From Cheilinus undulatus (taxonomy: Eukaryota; Chordata; Actinopteri; Labriformes; Labridae), in NCBI RefSeq assembly GCF_018320785.1, contig NC_054879.1, positions 48,279,698 through 48,343,697 on the forward strand: DNA of 64,000 nt, written 5' to 3'. The notes beneath the pieces are model-generated. The model had not been told where the DNA came from. It searched no databases and worked only from the letters and a program-made list of their open reading frames with translations. Positions 30,025 to 45,222 of this stretch are shown here, in pieces. The position numbers were made by a program, and so were the translations under genes. The number at the start of each line of letters is the position of its first letter. The stretch's first letter is position 1.

Positions 30025-31597
30025 CAGGGATTCTCAACCTTTTCAGCCCGCCACCCCCAACACAAAGGAGCCAGAGACCAGAGACCCCCAAAACAAAGGT
30101 GCCAGAGACCAGAGACCCCCAAAACAAAGGAGCCAGAGACCAGAGACCCCCAAAACAAAGGTGCCAGAGACCAGAGACCCCCAAAACAAAGGTGCCAGAG
30201 ACCAGAGACCCCCAAAACAAAGGAGCCAGAGACCAGAGACCCCAAAACAAAGGTGCCAGAGACCAGAGACCCCCAAAACAAAGGTGCCAGAGACCAGAGA
30301 CCCCCAAAACAAAGGTGCCAGAGACCAGAGACCCCAAAACAAAGGTGCCAGAGACCAGAGACCCCCAAAACAAAGGTGCCAGAGACCAGAGACCCCCAAA
30401 ACAAAGGTGCCAGAGACCAGAGACCCCAAAACAAAGGTGCCAGAGACCAGAGACCCCCAAAACAAAGGTGCCAGAGACCAGAGACCCCCAAAACAAAGGT
30501 GCCAGAGACCAGAGACCCCAAAACAAAGGTGCCAGAGACCAGAGACCCCCAAAACAAAGGAGCCAGAGACCGGAGACCCCCAAAATAAAGGAGCCAGAGA
30601 CCAGAGACCCTCAAAATAAAGGTGCCAGAGACCAGAGACCCCAAAACAAAGGTGCCAGAGACCAGAGACCCCCAAAACAAAGGTGCCAGAGACCAGAGAC
30701 CCCCAAAACAAAGGTGCCAGAGACCAGAGACCCCAAAACAAAGGTGCCAGAGACCAGAGACCCCCAAAACAAAGGTGCCAGAGACCAGAGACCCCCAAAA
30801 CAAAGGTGCCAGAGACCAGAGACCCCAAAACAAAGGTGCCAGAGACCAGAGACCCCCAAAACAAAGGAGCCAGAGACCGGAGACCCCCAAAATAAAGGAG
30901 CCAGAGACCAGAGACCCTCAAAATAAAGGTGCCAGAGACCAGAGGCCCCCAAAATAAAGGTGTCAGAGACAGGGGACCCCCAAAAAGGGGGAGGTTTCTG
31001 GGACCCAGCCAAACTGGGGCCCATGGAGATCAGAAAAACCATGGTCCATTGTGAAGTTAAGCTCTGAAAACCACATTTTATATTTAATCTGAACCACAAC
31101 CACTATTATCAAAGGAACAAAATCTCTATCTATTCATTTGTGAAGTAAATTCTCGGCTAAAAATGAAATTAACTTTTGTTAAAAACATATTTAAAATGGG
31201 TGAAAATTGCTTAAATTAGTTAATAATGGGAAAAATGGTGAAAAAGGTGTTAAAATTGTATTTTTAAGGAACATAAATGGGTTAGAAGTGGCAAAGTTAA
31301 CCAAAATGGATTAAAGTGACAAAAATGGGATCAAAAAGTGGCTTAAATGTCTTTAAAATGCAAGAAATTGGGGAAAATGAAGTGGACTGGGATGAAATAT
31401 TGATACAAACTGGCATAAATGGGATAACTGTGGTTAAAATGTGACAAAAACTGGCTAAAATTTGGTAAATTTGGTGTGAAGTGGCAACAGTGTAATTTTA
31501 AAAAATATTCTTAGTTTCTTAAAAAGCAGCTAGTGACCCGCCTCTCAGTGTCTCACGACACCCAATGAGGTCCTGACCCCAAGGTTGAGAACCCCTG
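30025..31597 (-). mobile_element. hAT MITE carrying the 31-bp minisatellite (copy 2, inverted)
   Basis: The ends CAGGGATTCTCAACC and GGTTGAGAACCCCTG are flanked by a perfect 8-bp duplication CTCTAGAT (30017-30024 and 31598-31605). Relative to copies 1 and 3 it is reversed: minisatellite first, then the GGGACCCAGCC bridge, then the filler (31190-31500), then the GACCCCAAGGTTGAGAACC end. It lies between tubulins A and B, immediately 3' of gene B. Confidence 0.92.
30051..30985 (-). repeat. 30/31-bp minisatellite, about 30 units
   Basis: The plus-strand unit is GTGCCAGAGACCAGAGACCC then CCAAAACAAAG, the reverse complement of the 19381-20740 unit with ACAAAG in place of ATAAAG. A block of roughly ten units is repeated, ending each time with GCCAGAGACCGGAGACC and ATAAAGG variants (about 30560-30620 and 30865-30925), so there is higher-order duplication of roughly 300 bp. 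All long ORFs on both strands are artefacts. Confidence 0.95.
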
Positions 31598-31774
31598 CTC
31601 TAGATGAAACCTCAAGAATATATTTTTGAACTTTAACATATTTTTGATGTCATTGATCAAGTTTTTACTTTTTATGCTTCATTCTTATTTTTCCATAGAA
31701 CAGAATCTAAACCCCCAATGCTAAAAGCAGAACTAGTTATATTTGACTTTTGCTTTAATCAACATGTGAAGAAA

Positions 31775-34451
<2,677 letters not shown>

Positions 34452-34570
34452 AGTGTCTCTCTCTTCTCCAACGTTCAGGTATCGGACAGAAGAAGCAGTG
34501 CTGCAGACAGCTGCGCCTCCCGGCTGTTTTATAGGCTACCTGCAGTTTAAGGTGAACAGTGATTGGATCT
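34452..34570 (-). promoter_or_regulatory. TATA/CCAAT promoter and 5' UTR of tubulin gene B
   Basis: On the minus strand, TATAAAAC (34533-34526) lies about 75 bp upstream of the ATG and CCAAT (34566-34562) about 30 bp further upstream. The sequence is unlike the promoter of gene A. Confidence 0.7.
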
Positions 34571-34879
34571 GAGCTGTAATCAGAGAAGCCACTGATGTGG
34601 CCAGGATAAGATCATCCGTCTGACAGAGGTAAACACAAAGCCAAAGGAGGTCACCACCCTGTTCATTGTGTGAGAGTTTTTCATGGGTGTGTACATGAAA
34701 CTCACATTTCAGAAATGAAGAAAGCAGATGAGAGGAAGTTAGTAGAATGTAGTTTCACCTGGTTTTCTACTGTGTGACTGTACGGGGAAAGTTTGTGCCT
34801 GCTTAAACATCTATGAACAGGACGACTGTGGCCTTTTGGGTTTTTTATCATTTCTCTATAAAGGGTTTTTAGTCTACTG

Positions 34880-36015
34880 CACTGATCATCAACTGGTGGC
34901 CCAGGGGCCATATCAGGTCCCCCAAAGCTTCCTGTCCGGCCCCCAAAAGATCATAAAATTCAGAAAAGGAGGAAAAGAAGATGTTGTGGTTTTAAGAGTC
35001 CTTTGGCTTTAAATGTCTGCAGCTGTTAAATCATTACAAAAATGACTAATATTGAAACAGTTTTGGACTGACTTAATAGTTGATTTGTTTTTATGGTAAA
35101 TATAAAAGCCATTTTTTAGTAAATATTAAAAAAGGAGGTTGAGGTTTGCAGAAATGTTGCAAAATGGCCAGATTAAGTGATGAAAAGGGGTTAGAGAGTA
35201 TCAAAAATGGGTGTTAAGTGGGGAAATGGATTGTGGAGTGATGTAAACGGACTAAAATTTGCAGGAAAATGTGCAGGAATGTGCCAAAATGGTAAAAAGA
35301 GTAAAGAGTAAAAAAAAAAAAATGGGTAAAAAAGTGTCAACAGTGGTGCAAAAAGTAATAAAGAGTGGTCAAAATGTTGCAAAACTTGATGAAAGCGTTG
35401 CCACAATAAGGATAAAACATGCAGGAAAGTTGTCTAAAAGGGTTAATGAATAGCAAAAATTGGGTTAAAGTGGCAAAAATAGGAAAGGGTATCAAAAATT
35501 GGTTAAAGTGGCAAAAAAAAAAAAATTGAGCTAAAACAGGTAGTGAAAAGGTGTTAAAGAGTGGCACAAAGCCACAATAACTGGCAGGAATGATGCAGAA
35601 AGGGGTAGAAGAGTGGTATAATGGGTGAAAAGTGGCAAAAATTGAAAAATGAGTTAGACAAAGGGGGTTAAACATGTAGGAAAAGTGGTTAAAAAGGGGT
35701 TAAAAAAGTAATGAATTGGTTAAAGAGGCAGAAAGTATCAAAAAGGAGGTAAAAGTGTAAAAAATGAGTTAAGATTGGTGCTAGATCAGAACTGGAGAGG
35801 GCCCAGCCAGCTCTGTTGTCAGGCCTGTCTCCTCGTGTCCTGCTGCATCATAGATAATAGAGATAGATCTCACTGATGATGACTGAAGATGTCCTGATCT
35901 GAATACTACTGCAATAATAATAATGATTTAATTTGTGTTTGTGTGAAAGTCCGGCCCCCAGAGTTTCTTTCTAGATTAAGTCTGGCCCTTGTGCAGATGT
36001 ACTCGATGACCCCTG
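34880..36015. mobile_element. hAT nonautonomous element (GATCATC ends)
   Basis: The ends CACTGATCATC and GATGACCCCTG are imperfectly inverted and flanked by a perfect 8-bp duplication GTCTACTG (34872-34879, 36016-36023). CCGGCCCCC motifs lie near both ends. The interior is GTGGCAAAAATGGG-type filler (35150-35760) with a short GGGCCCAGCC...CAGGCCTGTC segment. Same family as 1-1022. Confidence 0.9.
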
Positions 36016-36327
36016 GTCTACTGTGTTAGCTAACAGGGGTCATTTAGGAAATTCAGTGCTGATATTTAGATCTTTACAGCCTCTGTGAGGAATTTTTAAC
36101 AGTTATGGAACAGACTGAAATTAATCGTGATGTCTCTTTATGAAGCTCAGAAGAAAAGCAGACCATCAGCACCAATGCTGAGCATAGTTTAATGTATTTT
36201 TAATGCCTGCTTTAAAGTAGTAAAAGTGACGGCACACTGAAGAAACTTCTTTCATTCATAAATGTCTCTTTTATTCATAATGTGTGATACATTAGACTGC
36301 AAGACTAATATGCACCACTGTCTATCT

Positions 36328-36500
36328 CAGCGGTTCCCAAAGTGGGGGTCGGGACCCCGAAGGGGGTCGCGAGACACTGAGGGGGGGTCGCGAGATGCTT
36401 TCCATAAAACAAAGAGAAATTTTAGATGGTTAAAAATCATCAATTTTATCTGTTATTTAAAAAAATGTAAAGTTCAAATTAAAATAAAAATGTAGTCATT
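36328..36500 (+). mobile_element. hAT-like left end (CAGCGGTTCCCAAAG)
   Basis: CAGCGGTTCCCAAAGTGGGG then GGTCGGGACCCCGAAGGGG and GTCGCGAGACACTGAG resemble Charlie-type hAT termini. The left flank GTCTATCT fits the target pattern of the other hATs. The right end was not found. 36500-37432 is otherwise featureless. Confidence 0.5.
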
Positions 36501-37432
36501 AAGTGATATCAGTGTCCAAATGCAGGTTAAAGTAAATAAATTGGGGAAGTAAGCTGGGAAAGTCCTGGTCCATCTGAAGGAGATTTATTTCAGTACTCCT
36601 TAAATATTCACGTGTGTGTTGTTATGTGCTAAAGTGGGCAGCTTTTATAATAAAAGACTAAATATATCCTGACAGTTCAGCTACCTCAGAGGTAGACTTC
36701 AGGCAGGCCGACCGCTCTTCCTCCTCATTCCCACGCTCTTCTCTTCAGTTAAAATGAACAGTCAGTGTTTCTAAAGCCATACTCTTTCTATGAAGCCTGG
36801 CCAGTGTTTGCTCTGAAACCTCATGGGAGAATAGAGAAACAGAATACACGGGAGCCGCCTCGCTGACAATCAGCTGACTGAAAGGAGTAAACAGAAAAGC
36901 CCGCTGGGAAAGTCAAATACAGAGAAAGATGTTAAAGCGCCCAGGACTGATCGATGCCACCAACAGTCAAATCTCTGATATTAAACATGGATTACATGAA
37001 AATTCTTTTATTTTTCCTCCTGTCTAGATCTTTGCTTGTGTGGTACTCTTAAACATTGCTTGGACAAAAGTGTCCGCTAAATGACACTGTAACATTATTT
37101 TCCCAGAATGCCTTTGGGCATTAGAAACTTTGGTTCCGTGGAAATCTTTGTGTTAATGTCATTAAAGTTAGTTTGTGACAGAAATGTTGAAGATTAGAGA
37201 AAGAGATGGAAATGAGAAGGTTTGATGTAGCTATACCAAAAATATGTAAACGTTTGATTGAAATAAAAGTAAGGAAAGTTTCCAGAGAAGTTAAACTGAC
37301 AAAAAGTTCAGATAACCACAAATGTACAAGTCAAACTGAGTGAATAGAACTTAGAGGGGACATATTTAACCCTTTAAGACAAGTTTATATTGGTCTCAGA
37401 GGTCAAAAGTAAAAACACTCCAGTATTGATTT

Positions 37433-40400
37433 CTGCATGTCTATAAACCCCTCTGCATGTCTATAAACCCCTCTGCATGTCTATAAACCCCTCTGCATGT
37501 CTATAATCCCCTCTGCATGTCTATAAACCCCTCTACATGTCTATAAATCCCCTCTGCATGTCTATAAACCCCTCTACATGTCTATAAATCCCCTCTACAT
37601 GTCTATAAACCCCTCTACATGTCTATAAACCCCCTCTACATGTCTATAAACCCCCTCTACATGTCTATAAACCCCCTCTACATGTCTATAAACCCCTTCT
37701 ACATGTCTATAAACCCCCTCTACATGTCTATAAACCCCTCTACATGTCTATAAACCCCTCTACATGTCTATAAACCCCCTCTACATGTCTATAATCCCCT
37801 CTGCATGTCTATAAACCCCTCTACATGTCTATAAACCCCCTCTACATGTCTATAAACCCCCTCTAAATGACAATAAACCCCATCTACATGTAAAAAAACC
37901 CCTCTGCATGTCTCTAAACCCAGGTGCATGTCTATAAACCCCCTCTACATGTCTATAAACCCCTCTGCATGTCTATAATCCCCTCTGCATGTCTATAAAC
38001 CCCTCTACATGTCTATAAACCCCCTCTGCATGTCTATAATCCCCTCTGCATGTCTATAAACCCCCTCTACATGTCTATAAACCCCTCTACATGTCTATAA
38101 ACCCCTCTCCATGTCTATAAACCCCTCTGCATGTCTATAAACCCCTTCTACATGTCTATAAACCCCTCTGCATGTCTATAATCCCCTCTGCATGTCTATA
38201 AACCCCTCTACATGTCTATAAACCCCCTCTACATGGCTCTAAACCCCTCTGCAGTTCAATAAACCCCTCTTCATGTCTATAAACCCCCTCTACATGTCTA
38301 TAAACCCCTCTGCATGTCTATAAACCCCTCTACATGTCTATAAACCCCAACTAAATGTCTAAAAACCCCTCTGCATGTATATAAACCCTCTGCATGTCTA
38401 TAATCCTCTACATGTCTATAAACCCCTCTACATGTCTATAAACCCCTCTACATGTCTATAAACCCCTCTGCATGTCTATAAACCCCCTCTACATGTCTAT
38501 AAACCCCCTCTACATGTCTATAAACCCCTCTGCATGTCTATAATCCCCTCTACATGTCTATAAACCCCTCTACATGTCTATAAACCCCTCTACATGTCTA
38601 TAAACCCCTCTGCATGTCTATAAACCCCTCTCCATGTCTATAAACCCCGCAACATCTCTATAAACCCTCTGCATGTCTATAAACCCCTCTACATGTCTAT
38701 AAACCCCTCTACATGTCTATAAACCCCTCTGCATTTCTATAAACCCCTATGAATGTCTATAAACCCCACTACATTTCTATATACCCCCACTTCATTTTTT
38801 TAAACCCCCTCTACATGTCTATAAACCCCTCTGCATGTCTATAAACCCCTCTGCATGTCTATAAACCCCCTCTACATGTCTATAAACCCCCTCTACATGT
38901 CTATAAACCCCTCTGCATGTCTATAATCCCCTCTACATGTCTATAAACCCCTCTACATGTCTATAAACCCCTCTACATGTCTATAAACCCCTCTACATGT
39001 CTATAAACCCCCTCTACATGTCTATAATCCCCTCTGCATGTCTATAAACCCCTCTACATGTCTATAAACCCCCTCTACATGTCTATAAACCCCTCTACAT
39101 GTCTATAAACCCCTCTACATGTCTATAAACCCCTCTGCATGTCTATAAACCCCTCTACATGTCTATAAACCCCCTCTGCATGTCTATAAACCCCTCTACA
39201 TGTCTATAATCCCCTCTACATGTCTATAAACCCCCTCTACATGTCTATAAACCCTCTCTGCATGTCTATAAACCCCTCTACATGTCTATAAACCCCTCTG
39301 CATGTCTATAAACCCCTTCTACATGTCTATAAACCCCCTCTACATGTCTATAAACCCCTTCTACATGTCTATAAACCCCTCTACATGTCTATAAACCCCC
39401 TCTACATGTCTATAAACCCCCTCTACATGTCTATAAACCCCCTCTACATGTCTATAAACCCCTCTGCATGTCTATAAACCCCCTCTACATGTCTATAAAC
39501 CCCCTCTACATGTCTATAAACCCCTTCTACATGTCTATAAACCCCTCTACATGTCTATAAACCCCCTCTACATGTCTATAAACCCCCTCTACATGTCTAT
39601 AAACCCCCTCTACATGTCTATAAACCCCCTCAGCATGTCTATAAACCCCTCTACATGTCTATAAACCCCTTCTACATGTCGATAAACCCCTCTTCATGTC
39701 TATAAACCCCCTCTACATGTCTATCAACCCCCTCTACATGTCTATAAACCCCTTCTACATGTCTATAAACCCCTCTGCATGTCTATAAACCCCCTCTACA
39801 TGTCTATAAACCCCCTCTGCATGTCTATAAACCCCCTCTACATGTCTATTAACCCCCTCTACATGTCTATAAACCCCTCTGCATGTCTATAAACCCCTCT
39901 GCATGTCTATAAACCCCTCTACATGTCTATAAACCCCTCTGCATGTCTATAAACCCCCTCTACATGTCTATAGACCCCTCTGCATGTCTATAAACCCCTC
40001 TGCATGTCTATAAACCCCTCTACATGTCTATAAACCACTCTGCATGTCTATAAACCCCCTCTACATGTCTATAAACCCCTCTACATGTCTATAAACCCCT
40101 CTACATGTCTATAAACCCCGTCTACATGTCTATAAACCCCCTCTGCATGTCTATAAACCCCCTCTGCATGTCTATAAACCCTCTCTGCATGTCTATAAAC
40201 CCCCTCTACATGTCTATAAACCCCTCTGCATGTCTATAAACCCCCTCTACATGTCTATAAACCCCCTCTGCATGTCTATAAACCCCCTCTGCATGTCTAT
40301 AAACCCCTCTGCATGTCTATAAACCCCCTCTACATGTCTATAAACCCCCTCTGCATGTCTATAAACCCTCTCTGCATGTCTATAAACCCTCTCTGCATGT

Positions 40401-42427
40401 CTATAAACCCCTCTGCATGTCTATAAACCCCCTCTACATGTCTATAAACCCCTCTACATGTCTATAAACCCCTCTGCATGTCTATAAACCCCACTACATG
40501 TCTATAAACCCCGTCTACATGTCTATAAACCCTCTGCATGTCTATAAACCCTCTGCATTTCTATAAACCCCTCTACATGTCTATAAACCCCTCTGCATGT
40601 CTATAAACCCCTCTACATGTCTATAAACCCCCTCTACATGTCTATAAACCCCCTCTACATGTCTATAAACCCCTCTTCATGTCTATAAACCCCCTCTACA
40701 TGTCTATAAACCCCCTCTACATGTCTATAAACCCCTCTGCATGTCTATAAACCCCTCTGCATGTCTATAATCCCCTCTACATGTCTATAAACCCCCTCTA
40801 CATGTCTATAAACCCCCTCTACATGTCTATAAACCCCTCTGCATGTCTATAAACCCCCTCTACATGTCTATAGACCCCTCTGCATGTCTATAAACCCCCT
40901 CTACATGTCTATTAACCCCCTCTACATGTCTATAAACCCCTCTACATGTCTATAAACCCCACTGCAAGTCTATAAACCCCCTCTACATGTCTATATACCC
41001 CTCTGCAAGGCTATAAACCCCTCTACATGTCTATAAACCCCTCTTCATGTCTATAAAACCCTTCTTCATGTATATTAACCCCTCTACATGTATATAAACC
41101 CCCTCTACATGTCTATAAACCCCCTCTACATGTCTATAAACCCCCTCTACATGTCTATAAACCCCCTCTGCATGTCTATAAACCCTCTCTGCATGTCTAT
41201 AAACACCTCTACATGTCTATAAACCCCTCTGCATGTCTATAAACCCCTCTACATGTCTATAAACCCCCTCTACATGTCTATAAACCCCTCTGCATGTCTA
41301 TAAACCCCCTCTACATGTCTATAAACCCCCTCTACATGTCTATAAACCCCCTCTACATGTCTATAAACCCCTCTGCATGTCTATAAACCCCCTCTACATG
41401 TCTATAAACCCCTCTGCATGTCTATAAACCCCTCTGCATGTCTATAAACCCCCTCTACATGTCTATAAACCCCTCTGCATGTCTATAAACCCCCTCTACA
41501 TGTCTATAAACCCCTCTACATGTCTATAAACCCCTCTACATGTCTATAAACCCCGTCTACATGTCTATAAACCCCCTCTGCATGTCTATAAACCCCCTCT
41601 GCATGTCTATAAACCCTCTCTGCATGTCTATAAACCCCCTCTACATGTCTATAAACCCCTCAGCATGTCTATAAACCCCCTCTACATGTCTATAAACCCC
41701 CTCTGCATGTCTATAAACCCCCTCTGCATGTCTATAAACCCCTCTGCATGTCTATAAACCCCCTCTACATGTCTATAAACCCCCTCTGCATGTCTATAAA
41801 CCCTCTCTGCATGTCTATAAACCCTCTCTGCATGTCTATAAACCCCTCTGCATGTCTATAAACCCCCTCTACATGTCTATAAACCCCCTCTACATGTCTA
41901 TAAACCCCTCTGCATGTCTATAAACCCCCTCTACATGTCTATAAACCCCTCTACATGTCTATAAACCCCCTCTACATGTCTATAAACCCCCTCTACATGT
42001 CTATAAACCCCCTCTGCATGTCTATAAACCCTCTCTGCATGTCTATAAACACCTCTACATGTCTATAAACCCCTCTGCATGTCTATAAACCCCCTCTACA
42101 TGTCTATAAACCCCCTCTACATGTCTATAAACCCCTCTGCATGTCTATAAACCCCTCTGCATGTCTATAATCCCCTCTACATGTCTATAAACCCCCTCTA
42201 CATGTCTATAAACCCCCTCTGCATGTCTATAAACCCCCTCTGCATGTCTATAAACCCCCTCTACATGTCTATAAACCCCCTCTGCATGTCTATAAACCCC
42301 CTCTGCATGTCTATAAACCCCTCTGCATGTCTTTAAACCCCCTCTACATATCTATAAACCCTCTCTGCATGTCTATAAACCCTCTCTGCATGTCTATAAA
42401 CCCCTCTGCATGTCTATAAACCCTCTT
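37433..42427 (+). repeat. 5-kb satellite-like array of a 20/21-bp unit
   Basis: Roughly 240 head-to-tail units of CATGTCTATAAACCCCTCTG (20 bp) or the 21-bp form with one more C. The main variable positions are A/G before CATG, CCC/CCCC/CCCCC and AAACC/AATCC. Every unit contains CTATAAA. Decayed units cluster at 37860-37930, 38230-38280, 38340-38400, 38640-38810 and 40950-41100. No ORF of note. Confidence 0.97.
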
Positions 42428-42475
42428 GCTGTAATGCAGGATTTCCCCTCAGGGGATCAATAAAGTCTCATCTTA
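42428..42475 (+). mobile_element. 3' tail of a fish retroelement
   Basis: GCAGGATTTCCCCTCAGGGG then ATCAATAAAGTCTCATC is the characteristic 3' end of fish non-LTR elements, which usually terminate in a short tandem repeat. Here that repeat has become the pentamer block that follows. Confidence 0.55.
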
Positions 42476-45222
42476 TCTTTTCTTATCTCATCTCATCTCG
42501 TCTCGTCTCGTCTCGTCTTATCTCATCCCATCTTGTTTCATCTCATCCTGTCTTGTCTCATCTCGTCTTCTAGTCTCATCTCATCCTATCTCATCCTGTC
42601 TCATCTTATATCCTCTAGTCTCATCTCATCTTCTAGTTTCATCTCATCTCATCCCATCTCGTCTTATCTCGTCTCATCTTATCTCTTCCCGTCTCATATT
42701 ATATCGTCTTGTCTCATCTCGTCCCATCTCATCTCATCTTCTAGTCTTATCTCATCTTATCTCATCCTGTCCATCTCATCTCGTCTTCTAGTCTCATCTC
42801 ATCTTATCTCATCCTGTCTCGTCTTGTCTCATCTCATCTTGTCTTCTAGTCTCATCTCATCTTATTTCATCCCGTCTCGCCTTGTCTCATCTCGTCTCGT
42901 CTCATCTCATCTTCTAGTCTCTTCTCATCTCATCTTATCCCATCTCATCTCATCTCATCTCGTCTCGTCTCATCTTCTAGTCATCTCATCTCGTCTCGTC
43001 TCATCTTATCTTATCTCATCCCGTCTCGTCTAGTCTCATCTCATCTTATCTCATCTCGACTCGTCTCATCTTATCTTATCTCATTTGTCTCATCTCGTCT
43101 CATCTTATCTTATCTCATCTCGTCTCGTCTCATCTTATCTTATCTCATCATGTCTCATCTCATCTCATCTCGTCCTATCTTGTCTCATCTCATCTGGTCT
43201 CATCTCATCTCCTCTCATCTTATCTTGTCTCGTCTCATTTTATCTCATCCCATCTCATCTCATCTTGTCTCGTCCTATCTTATCTCATCCCGTTTCATCT
43301 CATCTTATCTCACCCTGTCTCGTCTCTTCTCATCTCATCTCATCTTATCTCATCCCGTCTCATCTCATCTCCTCTCATCTTATCTCGTCTCATCTCATCT
43401 TCTAGTCTTATCTCATCTTATCTCATCCTGTCCATCTCATCTCGTCTTCTAGTCTCATCTCATCTTATCTCATCCTGTCTCGTCTTGTCTCATCTCATCT
43501 TGTCTTCTAGTCTCATCTCATCTTATTTCATCCCGTCTCGCCTTGTCTCATCTCGTCTCGTCTCATCTCATCTTCTAGTCTCTTCTCATCTCATCTTATC
43601 CCATCTCATCTCATCTCATCTCGTCTCGTCTCATCTTCTAGTCATCTCATCTCGTCTCGTCTCATCTTATCTTATCTCATCCCGTCTCGTCTAGTCTCAT
43701 CTCATCTTATCTCATCTCGACTCGTCTCATCTTATCTTATCTCATTTGTCTCATCTCGTCTCATCTTATCTTATCTCATCTCGTCGCGTCTCATCTTATC
43801 TTATCTCATCATGTCTCATCTCATCTCATCTCGTCCTATCTTGTCTCATCTCATCTGGTCTCATCTCATCTCCTCTCATCTTATCTTGTCTCGTCTCATT
43901 TTATCTCATCCCATCTCATCTCATCTTGTCTCGTCCTATCTTATCTCATCCCGTCTCATCTCATCTTATCTCACCCTGTCTCGTCTCTTCTCATCTCATC
44001 TCATCTTATCTCATCCCGTCTCATCTCATCTCCTCTCATCTTATCTCGTCTCATCTCATCTTATCTTATCTTGTCTTGTCTCATCTTATCTCATCCCGTC
44101 TTGGCTTGTCTTGTCTCATCTCATCTTATCTTATCTTATATCATTTGGTCTCATCTCATCTCGTACTGTCACGTCTCGTCTTATTTCCTCTTATCTTATC
44201 TTACCCCACGTCTCATCTCATCCTCTCTCATCTTGTCTCATCTCATCTTCTAGTCTCATCTCATCTTATCTCATCTCGTCTCATCTTACCTCTCTTGTCT
44301 CTTCTCATCTGATCTTATCTCATCCCGTCTCGTCTAGTCCACTCATCTTATCTCACCCCGTCTTGCCTTGTCTCATCCCGTCTTGTCTCATCTCATCTTA
44401 TCTCATTCTGTCTCTTCTAGTCTCATCTCGTCCTGTCTTTTCTCATCTCATCTGGTCTCGTCTCATCTCCTCTCATCTTATCTCATCTCATCTCGTCTCG
44501 TCTCGTCACATCTTATCTCATCCTGTCTCATCCCATCTTGTCTCGTCTTATCTTATCTCACCCCGTCTCATCTCTTCTCTTTTCATCTCCTCCCGTCTCA
44601 TCTCATCTCATCTTATCTCATATTGTCTCATCTTATCTCGTCTCATCTCTTCTCATCTTATCTTATCTCATCCCCCCTTGTCTTGTATCGTCTCATTTCA
44701 TCTTATCTTATCTCATTCCGTCTCATCTGACCTCGTCCCATTTTGTCTCATCTCATCTCATCTTATCTCATATTTTCTCATCTCATCTCATCTTATCTCA
44801 TATTGTCTCATCTTATCTCGTCTCATCTCTTCTCATCTCATCTTATCTCATCTTGTCTCACCCTGTCTCGTCTCTTCTCATCTCATCTCATCTTATCTCA
44901 TCTTGTCTCATCTCATCTCGTCTCATCTTATCTCATCTCGTCTCATCTTATCTCATCTCTTCTCATCTTATCCTGTCATCTCTTCTCATCTTATCTTATC
45001 TCATCCCATCTTGTCTTGTATCGTCTCATTTCGTCTTATCTTATCTCATTCCGTCTCATCTGACCTCGTCCCGTTTTGTCTCATCTCATCTCATCTTATC
45101 TCATCTTGTCTCATCTCATCTCGTCCTGTCACGTCTCGTCTTATCTCCTCTTATCTTATCTTATCTTATCTCATTTGGTCTCACCTTATCTTAACTTATT
45201 TGATCATCTCTTGTCTCGTCTC
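42476..45222 (+). repeat. 2.7-kb TCTCA/TCTCG/TCTTA pentamer region
   Basis: Degenerate pentanucleotide array with near-complete purine/pyrimidine strand asymmetry (plus strand pyrimidine-rich with A/G only at fixed places). The Ser/Leu/Ile-rich ORFs of up to 489 aa are products of the repeat. Confidence 0.97.
42741..44062 (+). repeat. 661-bp tandem duplication inside the pentamer region
   Basis: 42741-43401 is repeated at 43402-44062 with only a few differences (for example TCGTCTCGTC vs TCGTCGCGTC near 43780, CCCGTTTC vs CCCGTCTC). Marker: CTAGTCTTATCTCATCTTAT begins each copy. Confidence 0.85.

Noticed and set aside
36262..36495. 77-aa ORF across the hAT-like left end
   Set aside because: Overlaps transposon terminus sequence; no protein similarity recognised.
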